Numbered from the stretch's first letter, positions 1 to 14,049 are shown. The stretch is 64,000 nucleotides of DNA from Lepisosteus oculatus (GCF_040954835.1 NC_090696.1:77685722-77749721), one strand, 5' to 3'. Made by a program: numbers and translations. The notes: generated by a model from the letters alone, not told the origin.

Positions 1-3000
1 ATTGAGGTTTGGATCAGTATATACTGTAAAATACTTTGCTTATACTGCACATTTGTCAGGCTAGTACTTCATAGCGTATTCCCCATGCATTCCGTATCCA
101 TCAAATTAATCTGCTTGAAAAATGATTTTATATGTAGAAATCTAATTTTATACTAAGAGAAGACAGCTAATATAAAATGTTTCTTATAATTGATTCGGTA
201 AGACAGGAATTCGAACAAAAGACTTATTCATTTATAAATTTAATGAGACTTTACAGATCAGATGTTTGAATAAGCTGATAGTCAGTGGCCTCAGTGCTAT
301 AAAAGATAGCGAAGCCTTAGCATTGGGCTTAATTAATTTAACTTAATTAATTAAATTGTAAATGGCAGACTTCATAACAGACATAAGGTAACATTGTAAA
401 TAAACTGTTCTGTTTGCTGTACTCTGGTGAAATTCACCAGTTATAGAAAAGGTTTAGCTGTTAGTTTTTTAAGTAAAATGCCTAAGGCTGCCAATATGTA
501 ACTTGTATTATTTCTACACTTTTTGCTCAGTCTCCCAGTGTCTCAAAAAGCTTTAGGTATCTTTCTCAAGATGCTGTGCTAGAGCTGAAGAAGAGGAATT
601 CCTTTAAAAAGCATCGTCCCTCTAGTGTTTCTGGTGCTTTAAATACTGTACGTGCTTTTCTAACATTCCAAAACTTTAGATATTAACACTAACCCATCTT
701 TATTCCTTTAGACTGTTAATATCCTGTGCCCTTGGACTGTGGCATTGAATTTTGAAGCTCAGCTTTTCTTTCTTTAGAAACAGTAAGATGTCTGCGGTTG
801 GAGAGGGCACGCTGAACTTGTGCGTTGAGATGTGTGGAGTGTTGAGGATGCTGCACACGTCATCTCATTCTCTCTCTGTCTCTCGCCAGACAACAGACCT
901 GCACAATCTACTTCCCAAGTCATTTAATCATAGCAGCTGTCTGCTTCTTATTTAAAAAAAAAGAAAAATGATACCAGCGTCCATTAATAGCTACTGTTTT
1001 TAATACATTTAATTTGAGAAGTAGACCATGCAGATTTCACGAAGTGTGATCTGTATAGCGAGACACAGATTTCTCAGCAGGTAGAGCAGATTTTGTCAGG
1101 GGTTAATGAATAACAGTTAACTCACCCTCTGGTTATACTGTCTACTGTATAGTGCCTGTATAACTCAGTTCCACTAAACATTCACTTTGTTTGACTCAGA
1201 CGAAGTCCCTGCGATCAAGTGCATTTCATTCAGAAATCAGGAGGACCTGCAGCTATGTTTCAGTGTTTCAGTTTAAACATGTTCTACTAGCTGTCTTCTC
1301 CAACAGTGCAGATGCACAGCTTACCTGGGAGTTTTCCTGAGAGAGAACCGCAAGGCAGCTGTTGTCTCCAGGCAAGCACTAGCTGACACCCTGTCACAGT
1401 GTTGTTACCAATAAGAGGAATGTTACAACAACCGAAGTGATGTTCCGGTGATGTCAGTAAGTGATCAGCTCAAACCATGGGAAACACCATGAAGACCCCA
1501 AAAGCTCAACTAGCTTAGACAAAGGGTCATGTGAAAATCTAGGAATCCCTTCAGATTGTCTGGGCAACGAAGGTCTGATTCAAACAGGGTGCCTGAAAGA
1601 TGGCAGAGGTATGCACTGTTGTGAGACATGCGGTCTTCAAGGGAGCAGATGAAATCTAACAATAGACTAATGACCCTTCACAAGGAAGAGTGTTCTGGAA
1701 AGGTCAGCATTTCAAGGAATGAGGGAGCAAAACAGAGTCAAGAAACACGGAAAGATACCTGATAGCTACAGCGGCAGAAGACAGCTAATCAGGGAAAGGA
1801 AGAAGAGCTCTGAGATAAGACAATGAGATTGCTCAAAAATGACTTCCTAATCGCCTCTGGAAATGATGAGGACGTTAATTCCACATCAGATCTCACCCTA
1901 TCACAGGAAATGGCATCTTTGTGAAGCTGGTACAGAACTGCGGGAAAACTTCCCAGCTGGAAGACTTTCACAGAAGGAAACATCATACGTGCCCACATTG
2001 GGCTCTAAACTGTACAGATATCACTGAAGAAGAGTATTAAACATGGGTGAAAAATGTCAGCTTTTGACCAAAACAATGTCCAAGAAGACCATCTGAGAAA
2101 TTATCTGAAATCAGCAGGGAACCCTCAGCAAGGAGGTGCTAACCTGTGTATGTGTGTGTGTATGGCTTCTTTAAAACAGGAAACAGCTGCTGGCCCTGAT
2201 GCACTGGTCTCCACATGTGTCTGACGTTAGTCCTCTGAAATGTTATGGGATGAGCTCTCTGGAGATAAAAAAGTTTGCATCCAGCACTCATGCAGTGCTC
2301 TGGGTGGCACTTAGGATTAGATGGACAAAAAAGGAGGGATGTGCTTACAAATCATGGTAAGAATGGTCCAGACGTGTGTGGTTCTGACCAGCTGCTGTGC
2401 AGGAAGCCGGAGATCCCTGGAGTGGCTGATAGTCGCTAGATCTGAGCCATCAAGGCATGAGCTACTGTAGGCATCGGGCCACTCTACTGCCAGAGCTGTG
2501 GGCAGACAGCAGCCATCAACATTTAACGATGGAAACTATTCCAGATAACTCTCCAGATGATTCATAAGGTCCTACATGCCTGTTTTGATCAAACACGAGT
2601 AGTGATCAAACTGTTTATTCATGGAGTCAATTGAATTGTGATGGATAAAATGGATTGCACACCATGGGGACGTAAGTGCCTTAGTGTTGGGAATATAAGG
2701 CTGTTGTGAATGGAGGCGTAGTTATGAAGCAGAATATATCTTAAATGCATTTCAGAGCCAGCGTTTGGGCATAAAATATATGACAAAAACAGTAAAGATG
2801 ATCAGTCTTTATTATTTCCTACAAAAAGGGATATGATCTTATGGATTGTATTGTATATGGAGAACAAGTTGTTGTTTAGCCCTTCAGAAAGACTGCAATA
2901 CAGGGGCCCACGCCTGCTGCAAGTCCTCCGAGAGGGGGCGCTACCGTGTGGCGCGTTCAGCCTGCTGAAATAAATGACACGCGGGTTTTGTGGTTGAACT

Positions 3001-5275
3001 CTTTGACAGACGGCAGCGGCATTGCTGGGCGGCAGGTCTCTGCGGAGGGCAGTGTGTGACACCGCACACGGGGGTGAGTAACCGCGATGGCCTCCTCTGC
3101 ACCTCAGACAGGAGTCCTGCCTGGGAGCAGCCCACCGCGCTGGAAGCCACTGGTTTCCCTGGCTGACTCAGGCACACATTTCTTCCGCGGTATGTGAGGA
3201 ACAAAATGCAAATTGCTCGAATGGTGACCAGTTGCAAAAACGTTTTGGAGAGTTGCTGTTTTTAAAAATGTCAATTTTATGAATGTTAATTCTGTGGTTG
3301 TTCGTGATTAAGTTCATTTCCTAGAAGTGAATACTGTATATTGTGGGTTATATTTTCAAATTTGTATTAAAATGTAGTTTATGAATATTTGTTCAAGCTT
3401 CATCATCAGATGCCAGTTATGGTTTTTAATCAAAGAGATTTCACATCCATTTTTTTCTTCCCATTTGAAGGTGTAAGTCACCGATACAAATTCTGTGCTT
3501 TCCTGTCTAAAAAACTAATTTGAAGTTTTTAAAAGCGGCCTAACCCTGCTTCTCTTAAGAGGAACCTTAATCGATGAAGGAAATTACTCTTAAAATCATA
3601 AGTGTGAATTCTATAATAATTATATATTTGAAATGGGGGGCTTTCTTCTGTATCTTTAGCTCATCCAGATGAGAATTACTATAGTATGTCCTTCACCTGT
3701 AAAGAAAGGTATCTGGGCAGTTTCCTTTTTGCTTGTCTAAGACAGCACAGGTTGTTCACACAATTTCTTTCATTGAAGACATCACCAGATGTAGGCTGAG
3801 CAGCCTACGCCTCTGTTACACTTTAACTGTATTTAAAAATATAGTATAAAGGGGTTTATTTGAAAGTACACTGTATATATATATGACAACAGAAAATAAT
3901 TAATTTATCTGTAAATAATAAAGTATTTAGTCCATTATTGTTGAATTAAATCTGAATCACTGCAGTGAACAGCACTCTAAAGACCCTGGAAACAATGCAG
4001 AATCTAATTTGTGTTTCTCTAATTTCATAAACGGCAGGGTCTGGAAAATCTTTCTTTGGCGTTAAGAAAGAGAATCATTTCAGTTTAGCGCTGCTGCTAG
4101 ACAATTATTTCAGCCCTTTAATAACATTCTTCGTCTGCACGTGCGCTGCGCAGGCATCGCGCTGCTGTGTGTGATATGATGGGATTGAGGCTGTGACCTG
4201 CGACTGCGTTTCTCACCAGAGGGGAGTGTGTTTCCCCTTCCCTGGAGTTTGTTCTGCAGGTAGTCAAAGCTGTGTCTCTCCCCTCCCTGCCTTGGCTCCT
4301 GCCTTTCTTGTGGTTTGGCGTCTGGCTCGTATCCATGCTCCTAATCTGCGGGGCCACTGGAGAGCAGCTCGCTGGTGAATTTGTACCCCACACCTTCTCC
4401 TTCCACGAGAAGAGGAGGCAGAGAGACCCCGAGGGGTCTGACTAGAGCCGCCGATACCTTCACCAGGAGCGAGCAAGAGGTCCAGCAGACCTGCTCCCTT
4501 CCAAGCTAATCTCAGTGAAACTGTGATGGCGAAGGAGGTTATTCCTGATATCGATTCCATGATCGATATCAGGACACATACTGTACTTGACCAGCCTCCC
4601 CTACACCAAGAGGACGGCTGACTGTCCATCTAATTCACCCTGGCCGAGCAGGCAGCTCACAGACAGGAGATACAGACCCTGCTACTCATCACCTTCAAAC
4701 CAGCAGCCAGTCTGGGAGCAGGCCCTGTGACTCCCAGGGGGATCTGTTACTGTCGCTTTAAAAGCACACGTTAAATCTCACCAACAACCTCTCAAAGCCT
4801 AAACTATTTATACTTGCAAAATAAAGGACGTGTTAAATCACACCAACAGCTTTTAAAAAAAAACAGAGACACTTGCAGAATAAAATAAAAGCAAAAGGGC
4901 TGTATGTAGACCTGCTTCATTCCACATTAATGGCAGGTAATGCAATTTCAACAGTGCTGAAGCCATTGCCAAGCACAGTGAGGCAATGAGCAAAGCTTCC
5001 TATAAGATGCAGGTTCTCTGAATAAGCTTAAGAATCCCATAAATACCACATATACAAGATGTGTGATGCTCATGATTTATAGCTACATTAAGGACAGACA
5101 TCGGTTATGTCGGACAGGTGATAATACAGGCCATTGTCTATGACAGGCCTGCAACATGCCATTGGAATCCAGACGGACCTGCTCCTTAGCTGTGTCTGTG
5201 CGAATTTCCCAGGGGATGAAGGTCAGGAGTTTGGGTTCACACAGTGGGAGAGCCTCTTGACCCACATGGCTGAAG
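1..5275. other. intergenic, no supported gene
   Basis: Only short open frames without recognisable domains or convincing splice signals are seen. The sequence is AT-rich with local GC-richer patches near 2.9-3.2 kb and 4.1-4.7 kb. One small perfect hairpin (4544-4573) is listed separately. Confidence 0.5.
4544..4573. repeat. perfect 12-bp inverted repeat
   Basis: The arms 4544-4555 (CCTGATATCGAT) and 4562-4573 are exact reverse complements with a 6-base spacer. No surrounding gene or known regulatory site explains it. Confidence 0.7.
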
Positions 5276-5280
5276 AGGAG

Positions 5281-5860
5281 TGTCAGGGGAGCCGAATCCA
5301 GACTCCCGGGGAGCGTGCAGTTTAAGACCCCATGCGGGACGGTAGAATCCGGAAGTGACCGGAGAAGGACATCAGGGAAGACGGGGCGAGGAATGGACAG
5401 GATGACGGACAGGGGGGCGGTGAAGACTGTGATCCGGGGAGTGGGGGGGGAGTGCAGGCGAACGAGTCCAAACACGGGAAGCCCGATAAGGGAAAGCAGG
5501 GCGCAGCCCAGGGTCCAGGTACCGGAAGATCCCTCCAAGACAAAAACAGGTGAAAACAGGAGCTAGGGAATGGGGACGTGGAACCAGCAACAGGAACACC
5601 GAAGTTAAAACCAGAGTAACGAGGCCAGGCGCTCCGAGCCCCGGACTCAGATGGTCAGGACGCCGAGAGGAAGCCGGTGCCGCTGGGTCTCTCCTGGACC
5701 CGCTGGTAGGCGGGCTTCTGGGCGTCCATCTCCCAGTGCTGAGCCCTGAACACCGGAGATGCCGGGCTTAAATAATAAGATGGGGACAGGGGACAGGTGC
5801 GCATATGACACATAACACAAGGTGGGAGCGCCCTCAAGAGGAGGGATGGCGATGGTGACA
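5281..5860 (-). mobile_element. solo LTR, reverse strand
   Basis: Read on the minus strand, the element starts TGTCACCATC and ends CCCCTGACA, so it has the TG...CA termini of an LTR. It is flanked by identical 5-bp duplications AGGAG at 5276-5280 and 5861-5865. Its internal layout (a CCTCCT...GAGGGCGCTCC block, then a GCACCTGT block, then TTTAAGCCCGG) parallels the plus-strand LTR at 47270-47750, so the two probably belong to related families. No gag/pol sequence is attached, so it is a solo LTR left by recombination. The Ty3/gypsy-like class is inference from LTR style and 5-bp duplication. Confidence 0.75.
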
Positions 5861-5865
5861 AGGAG

Positions 5866-8800
5866 CATGTGTGTGCATTGGGGAGGATAGATGTACCCAG
5901 ATATATAAACTGCTGGGTACATTTTCAGGAACTGGGTAAGTTGGGGTTTCCACACTGATGGATTTCTTATTATTACCTCATTAAGCACCATTTTTGCGTT
6001 CCTGTATGACCTATGACCTTCCCCGGGTCAAGGAAATAAGGGAATATCGTTAATTCAATGTTTCCACACACGCCAGGTACTCCGAGGAGAGTACGACAAC
6101 AATATAACTTCACTCCCAGGCAGAAAGGCGATCCAAGTGTTTAGCCCATACTCAGACCCCTGGAGACAATCTCCAGATAGGGCCTCATTATCCCCCTGAG
6201 TCAGATATATTCTGAATATGGTGAAACAATGAATCAAGATTAGTAATCCAACACAAGGAACATTTTCTCTGTATCTGGTACTGCGTTGCTAACCTAATGT
6301 TTCCTGTTTCGTTACCAGGCAACAGTAAAAGGCATTCAAACTCTCACGTGGGAAGAGCTGAGCAGGCAAGTGCTGACTAGAAATGTGTTTTTTTTAAGTT
6401 ATGCCATCATTCATGGTGTATAGTGCGGCCCACATCGCCCTATTCCCCATGCATTTTCTTAATTACGTGGAAATGCAAGCATTTCAGCAGAACGCGATTT
6501 TGCAACGCATGTCCAAGCTCTCTGGAATGACAGCAGCTTCGATCCATTTGCCGAGAGCCCTCTGCGCACATGTTCTTTATTGTCAAAAACTCTACAGAAG
6601 GAGCCTTTTTCCTTCATTAATCGGCACTGGTGGTTTAGCGCAAGACCATGTTCTCCGAGCCCCCGTGTTCAGATGGAAAAATAAAGTTTATTTCATTTCC
6701 CCTCTCAGGGCCCACGTTGGCTCAGATTTAATCAAATATTCAAGCCATCCGCAGGTCACCCGTTACAGACCCGGTTACTGTGGGTGGGTTGTGCTGGGTG
6801 GGAGAAGGAAGCTAGACACGGGAGCTCTTGTTCCATAAGTTATTTAGTAGATGATGAATGCAGCAGAGACTAATTCAGCTTCCCGGCAAGAAGTAATTGC
6901 TGGAGGGAACTTTAAAACCTTTCCTTGAGATTCATCGGGCAGTGCTGTTGTATGAAATAACAATATTGTGGGGGTTTAAATGAGTTCCCGGCCTCAACCA
7001 GCATTTTGCTTCAGTTCTGACAAGCAACAGGCCATGGCCAAGTAAAAAGTTGACAAATAATAAGTAACAGAACAGAGTTTCAGTTTGAAAAGTGCCACGA
7101 CTGGGGTTACTGTTGCACCTCTAAACTGGCAAGTACCTCCTTCTCTGGAGCAAGAAGAATAATAATAATAATCTGCACACTGCACATTATTATGATAGCT
7201 GGTATAGGGTCTGAGGGTCTCTGCAGTTTGAGAGTGAACACTTACATTATGCTATTCTACCATGATATTGAGAAGGTGAGGGGAAAGGAGGGTGTTGTAT
7301 TGAACTATCGTTCAGCACAAACTGGGGCATCGCCATAGAAATAGCGTGCTATACAACAGGGATGCTTCATTGCCTTGGCTAATTACAGAGACCTGCAGGA
7401 CCTTTCCTGCTAAAGCACTGCTCTTAATAGCGGTGAGCTGTTACACTTTCGTGCTACGCAGGACGTGTGCTGCAAGGGCAGCGCGCTTAGGGGGACATTG
7501 GACCCTGCCTGTCAGCGCCGAGCGGCTGTCTGGAGTCAGGAGGTGTGAATGGAGGACACAGCGGAGACCGCGGGGGGTCAGGACGGGGGTGAGAGATAAA
7601 CACAGGCTCCACATGCAGAGAGACAGCCGCCAGGGCAACTCGTTATCAAAGGAGATGCTCGTCATGGCAATAAACATCAAACTCAGGACCAGGATCCAGA
7701 TTAGCGCAGAGGATTGTTCCTGCCGTGTAGAATTAGACCCTTTGCTAAAACCTTTAAAATGGCTTTTCTTTACGGTGTTACTGATATAGCAGACATCAGC
7801 ATTCAGAGTTGAACAGCAGTGGTTGAAAGCATATATAAATAAAGTAAATTTCTATGCATTTCAGTGTGATGAATATTTAAGCAATTGAATGGAAAGACAC
7901 AGATTTGAGTTTGTAAGAACACCAAAGTGATGCCAAGGGAGTGGTCACACACTTATTCTTTATGAATGTCAAAAACACAGAACCATTTCTCACAGCAGGC
8001 ATCACTCTTGATGGACATCTAGTGAAGAAACTGATCGAAAATATTACTACTGAGTTGACGTTGGGATCTTTCAAAATATCCCTGTTTCTTCTTAGGTATC
8101 ATCACGAAATGCACACACGTCATCAGTTTTGTTTCTGAGAATGGGGATTTTGGAGCATGGAGACATCTTGGTGGGTGTGCTTTTTCTCGTAGACCAATGT
8201 TATTTTAGCCTTGTGCTTTTGTATACTACAGTACAAAACTTCCATCTTCTGGTATCATGACAGTGAGTTCTTTAAAATGTATAAGGAATTAAATTAGATG
8301 AATACCAAGGAAACAAATTAGATATTTTCTATTTTTCAGGTTATAAATTAACTTTTGCAAACTAGGCATAATCAACATATCAAATATGTGTTAGTACACC
8401 AGTGTGTGGATGTATTCCACTTTCACTGTAAATAAAACTCCAATCTCATATCCAACATCTCTTGAATGTCGAATTGAGGATCAAAAGAGAATAGTGTTTA
8501 GGACATTTGTCTCCATATACTGTAGCCTCCTGTGCAACCTGAACAGAAATAGAATATTTAACCCAACCAACAATGTACAGTACATACTGTACTACATACA
8601 GTACATTATCTAATGTCACGGAAGTATTTCAGAATGTTTTCAGCACTAAATCCTGCACATGGTCCCACTTGAGAGATTGTGGCTGCCTGCTTGCGTTCGT
8701 GTTGAGCAACAGTGTGTGTGCTGTTCCAGGGCTGGTGGCACCCAGCGCCTGCTTCTGGTAAGGCTCTGTCTCTCCTCTGTTTGCTCAGGTATCTCCCGAA

Positions 8801-10449
8801 TGGCTGGGCAGCGAAAGCAGTTTAAGTCTGAACCTGGTGAGTGACGTCAGTTCTGGTGCACTGGCGTGCGTGTCGTGCACAGTAACAGGCCAGCATGCAG
8901 GGGCTTCGCTGGCACATTAGACACACAGAGCTTTTCAAGGGTTGGGAACTACAGCATGGAGGAGTGCAGTAGGTGCTAGTTGCATTGTTTTCACTTACTG
9001 CAGCCTTTCTCACCTCATAGTATTGTAGCTGATGGTTGCGGTAGAGAATGTTCAGCTTTTATTGTTGTTTTAAATAGCCCCTGAATGAGTTTTGTCCTAC
9101 AGCAAATCTCGAGAAGGCTAAATGGAAACAGAAAAATGAGTTCTGCTTTGAATAAAGGTTTTTGATTGTTTGCAATGCAAGTGGAGGAATTTGTCTGTGG
9201 ATGCTGCCAATTAATACTTCTGCACAAGATTCATGCTTGACTTTAGTTTTGCGGTTCTTTCCCTGCCTCTGTAGATGAGCGAGGGCACGGAGTGCATCTT
9301 CATCCCTGTGAAGCTGTTTTTGAAGGGTGCCCCTGCCAGGTCTCTGCACTCAGCCCTGCGGCTGGTAAACAGCTACCCTACAGAGAGCATGATTAGGGAA
9401 GGATATGCTGTTCAACAGGCTTGGAGCATCTACAAAGCCAAACTTGTCAGGCACAGGCTACACCACGCTGCAAGGAGCCAATCTGTGTCCGGCAAATGAT
9501 CAACACTGTTACTGAAATAATCAGATTTCTCATTTTGATTCCCGAGGTTGCCAAGCTTTTAAAGTGTATGAGTTTCACGTGTGTTTTTTAAAGAAAATCA
9601 CTTCTTGACATAATATTAAAAAAGATCATATGGCCAAAACATGGTATTAACTTTTCGCTTCTTTCTCCTTTGTCTTTATTTTTGTTCCTTTTTTATATGC
9701 TGAATATAGTCATTTCTGGGTTACAGCTTTTTTGCTGCTAAGAAATGTGCACCTCTTTTTTGTAACTCTAAATGAACCGCGGAGAAGTAAAACTGTAGAA
9801 TTAGGGATACAGCTTTGCTACGCATTACTCAAATTAGAATGAAGTATATTTCTCTGATATTGACTCCAGTAATATGGCAGTGCTTTGGAATTATGCATGC
9901 TGCTTCAATAGAGACCCACCCTTCTGGTTTGTTTTGTTATGACAATAAACAACCACAGAACTGCTTGCACGTTTTCTCCTTTCTTTCTCGAGGGCGTACA
10001 GTCGATTGTGTCGCCTCTGGAGTCATACACCACAGCCCGCAGCAAGTGGAAGAGATGAATATACAGTAGGAAGAGTACTGCCAAACGGGCCAGAGGAACC
10101 AAATGGTCTCCTCTTGTCTGGAACCTTCCTTGTGCTCTTATCTGTGGAAAACAGAGTCCGAGAGTCTCCAGTGAGCTACACCGGGATTCCAGGAAGCCTC
10201 CACGCCTACAGTAACTTAACACAAGCAATGTTCCTGGGCTGGAGGGCACCCATTTCACGAATTAACATATGAAGAAAGATCGCATTTTTCAAAGCTTTTG
10301 TTTTCTTCTAACACATAATTTGGTCCACTTCATTAAACACGTTTAAGCACATTCTCCCACATGATATATTTTAAAATGACATGGACATTATGCAGTATAT
10401 ATTAAGTAAATTATCTTGTTGGATCTTAAGCCTTAAATGTTTACTGCAA
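5866..10449. other. intergenic, no supported gene
   Basis: Open frames at 6401-6838 and 7346-7789 reach about 145 codons but show no domain, compositional bias or exon signals that would support a gene. A short (AAT)n run lies near 7158-7172, and CTGTA/TACAG-rich sequence is seen near 8574-8605. Confidence 0.45.
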
Positions 10450-10527
10450 GGAAATGGAAATGTCGGCATCAAACTTCATCCACCAGGGCGGAGGGAGATG
10501 AAGTGTGATGCCGACATTTCCATTTCC
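10450..10527. repeat. near-perfect 31-bp hairpin
   Basis: The left arm 10450-10480 and the right arm 10497-10527 are reverse complements with one mismatch, separated by a 16-base loop (10481-10496). Both arms contain AAATGTCGGCATC or its complement. It could be a local inverted duplication or a small-RNA precursor. No known family is recognised. Confidence 0.85.
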
Positions 10528-11842
10528 ATTGTCTCCATATTCTGTAGCCAGGGCCAGCAGGGAACAGTGAGAACAGTGAGAGGACAGGTCTGGGGAATCC
10601 CTTGCACACGATGCCGTCACTCCGGCAGACCTGCTCTATGGATACAAGCCTGCAGCACTAGCAGCAGCTGCGCTGATTGACAGCTCAACTCCTCCCGATT
10701 TTTTACTACCCCATTACCCTTTATGTACAGTATATGTACTGCACATTGACCTGTGAATCCAGAAGGACATTTTTATTTTAAAGCATGTTATATTATAGAA
10801 CTTATGTGTAAAGTTTCTAACTTCAGTTAGCATGTACTGTACATGTTCTGTAGGGTTGTATGAGAAGCTGAGGTCTGAGCACTGCCAGCACAATGACAAC
10901 AATCTGCATGCATGCATACAGTACATTAATCTGATGCCGAGAAGGGCACATTTTTAATCATGCAAGAAGGAAGAGTCAGAGGAACGTTGCTTTTAATTCT
11001 TATTGGTAGTTTGCCTTTGTAGAAATAATCGTGTTAGTCTGAAGAGATTTCTTTTAAACTCATTTCTTTGTCTTCTGTTCCTGTACAGTAGATGCACATA
11101 ATATCACTTCAAAAAAATGCATACATACTTCTACAGTAAATCCTTTCCTGGTTCCATTTGACCAATGATTATTTCAGTCATTGATATAGTTTAAATCAAT
11201 TTTCATAACTGTTTCAACAGATCAATTTTCCAATGTTATTATTATTATTATTGACTGCTACATCCCGGGAGACTGTAAATTATATTGCACAATAAATATT
11301 CAATGAAATGATCTGATGTTGAATGGGAAGTCAGGATGTGTGGGGGATCTGATAAGTGCTGTCAACACTTTGCTACATCCTAAGAGTTTCACTAACATGC
11401 GACTGGGTTGCTTTGAAAAAAATGAAACAGCAGCTGTACAGGACAGCAGATAATGACGTGAAAGGTGATGTTCCATGAAACAGGTGTTTAGGTCTGTTGG
11501 ACGTCTCTTAGTGTTGTATTCAAGGCCACAAGCCATCATCTGCCCGAGGTCTGCCTTCTAGAAGGATATAAAAGCTCCATTACCTCAGCAACAGGCAAGA
11601 CTAAAGCTACACTCAGTGACCAGAGGTCAGGGATGTTTGGGCAAGAGTGACATCCACAAGGCATGACACAGGTTTAAGCCTAGAGTAGATGCTCTGAGGA
11701 CCACGATGCTTTCCGTGTGATTACGTCTTCCCCTGCATTCATGCTGGTTTTCTCCAGGTTCTCAGGTATCTTAGCTTATTCTAAGGACATGCATGCTTGG
11801 TTATTCAGTGTCTCAGATTTTTACCTGTCTTTTTGCCCGTGT
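10528..11842. other. intergenic, no supported gene
   Basis: AT-rich sequence with an ATT-type microsatellite near 11236-11252 and the perfect palindrome CATGTACTGTACATG near 10831-10845. No coding evidence is seen. Confidence 0.45.
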
Positions 11843-12314
11843 GTGTCTTATGATGGTGTCCTGTCCAGGGTGTGGTCCTGTCCTCTGTCCTGTGATGGAC
11901 TGGTGTCCTGTCCAGGGTGTGATGCTGTCTTGTGTCCTGTGATGGACTTGTGTCCTGTCCAGGGTGTGGTGCTGTCTTGTGTCCTGTGATGGACTGGTGT
12001 CCTGTCCGGGGTGTGTCCTGTCCTGTGTCCTGTGATGGACTGGTGTCCTGTCCGGGGTGTGTCCTGTCCTGTGTCCTGTGATGGACTGGTGTCCTGTCTG
12101 GGGTGTGGTGCTGTCTTGTGTCCTGTGATGGACTGGTGTCCTGTCCGGGGTGTGTCCTGTCCTGTGTCCTGTGATGGACTGGTGTCCTGTCCAGGGTGTG
12201 TCCTGTTCTGTGTCCTGTGATGGACTGGTGTCCTGTCCGGGGTGTGTCCTGTCCTGTGTCCTGTGATGGACTGGTGTCCTGTCCAGGGTGTGTCCTGTCT
12301 TGTGTCCTGTGATG
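11843..12314. repeat. minisatellite, about ten 46-bp units
   Basis: About ten tandem copies of a 46-47 bp unit, each containing CCTGTGATGGACTGGTGTCC followed by TGTCC(A/G)GGGTGTG. Copies differ by a few bases. Because 46 is not a multiple of three, the minus strand stays open in more than one frame, giving repetitive apparent proteins that should not be called genes. The core matches the tail sequence of fish tRNA-derived SINE/L2-type repeats and is shared with the larger minisatellite at 54.45-55.46 kb. Confidence 0.9.
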
Positions 12315-13970
12315 CAGGGTCCCATGCTTGAGGGACTGATCAGAGTTGCTCCAGCCCTTGTGCGGAATCAGAGTCTTCCTGATGATGGGTGGAGAAGTAA
12401 AACAATACCCTGGAGGAAGAGGCACATCGAAGAGATTCTTCAACGGAACCTATGGCATTAGGCACATACACAATTATACAAATTGTTTTTAAATTAATAA
12501 ATTTGCAGTTCTGCACAACCTCTTCACCAAATCATGAAAAAGCAAATTCAGCAATCTTAGAGAAACCACAAAATCAATATCTTGGACTATCAAAACCACA
12601 AAGTGGTAAATCCATAACCTTACGGTGCAGAGCTAGTGAGACATTTTCTTTTGAACTCTTCCGTTTTCCTTAAAGTGGAAAGATTCAGCTGCCTAAAATT
12701 AATTTTAGAATACTTGTGATTATTTTTGGCAAGTAAAAAAATCCTGTGGCAATCTGTGATAGTCCTACGCCTTAAGTGTTACTTTCAAGAGCATGTCTCA
12801 TCTTTTAGTTCTCTGACACTTTAAGGGCGGCTCACGGCTATCCCCTGAAATAATGAGATGTTGACAAAAAGGGAAGCTTCTCTGTCGCCTTGTGGAAAGA
12901 CTGTGCCTGATAACCCCCTGTCAAGTCAAAAAGGAACAGAGTGTAATTAACTGTTTGTAATATCGGTTTTTACTTCCTTGGAGATTAACAGTTTCTTTTA
13001 CTCAAGATCTCCAAAAAACAAAATTCTGTGAAATAATTGCAGTAGCAGAAATACTTATAAATAAGTGAGCTTCTTGTACAGCTGCTTTGTAATTATTGAT
13101 TTCACTGATTAGCGCACAGTGATTTGAAAAAGTAATAATGTCAGTGACTGACACCTTGCCATATTGATAAGGTTAATTAAACACCCCTCTGCCATTATCG
13201 GACATATCTGTCAGCTTTTTTTCCCTATTTTCTTTTTCTTTGTCTGAAAAACCAACATCTAATAAAAAGATTAAAATGATTCTGGGGGTATTTGATATGT
13301 GGAGAAGAGCTCCATTTTCTCTAGGGAACAAAATGAATGCCCTGCATTGGTATTCCACTGGACAAATGAATTACATTGAATATGTGTTTTGCTCCAATCT
13401 CCACTCAAAGCAAGTTGAGATGTTTGGTTACTATGGTTACTATTGCCCTGGAGACGTTACGAGGCCAGTTACCCACTTTAGTATGTAAAAACCTGGCCTG
13501 CTTCTACAGTCTAAATTATTGGACAAGGTGGGCATCCAGGCTAAGACCCAGAGGACACTAAGTGCGCTCCTGGGGTCCGTGATCAGCACAGGACAAGACA
13601 GCCCAAGGAGTGAGGGCTTCTTTATGGAAAACGGAGCTCCGTGTCTTGTGCCCTCACTGCCCTGAAACTGGCCCCCTGTATAAAGACGGGGTGCCTGTCG
13701 GAGCACATCTCCTCTTGCGCCTTCGCCTCCCCTCTCCAGCTGTGCCTCTGCTGCCCTCGCTGCTGTCAGCGTTCCCAGATCCCTCCGACATCCGCCCTGG
13801 GAGACAAAGAAAGCGGCGGCTTTCGCAGGGAGTCGGAATTGTCCACTAGAGATCAGAGGCTTTTGCTCGAATTGTTCTGCTCTGCTCCTTGGCTTCAGGA
13901 CAGTAGATCAGTCTTGGTACCATGGATACCGGAGGGTGAGGGCGGGGAACCGGCTCGCAAGAGTGGTCTG
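12315..13970. other. intergenic, no supported gene
   Basis: No domain-bearing open frame or exon-like block is recognised. The frames around 13.6-13.97 kb are GC-rich but have no identifiable product. Confidence 0.4.
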
Positions 13971-13974
13971 TGAA

Positions 13975-14045
13975 GACTCCCCACACCTGGGGTCCGAACC
14001 TACTACCCTCCGGCCAGCGATTCAGAGTCCTGAGCCAACCACACA
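13975..14045 (-). mobile_element. tRNA-derived SINE head, reverse strand
   Basis: On the minus strand an A-box-like segment (GGTTGGCTCAGGA, 14028-14040) is followed by a B-box-like GGTTCGGACC (13991-14000). The spacing and wording resemble the SINE head at 31.88 kb (GGCTCAGGATCTGCG...GGTTCGAATCC). The body and tail are degraded. Confidence 0.55.
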
Positions 14046-14049
14046 GACG

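Noticed and set aside
6401..6838. 145-codon plus-strand frame
   Set aside because: No domain or exon signals; composition like noncoding DNA.
9275..9499. Exon-like frame after CTCTGTAG
   Set aside because: Acceptor-like sequence but no recognisable protein and no partner exons.
11805..12443. 212-codon minus-strand open frame
   Set aside because: Created by the 46-bp minisatellite; the alternative frame is open too.
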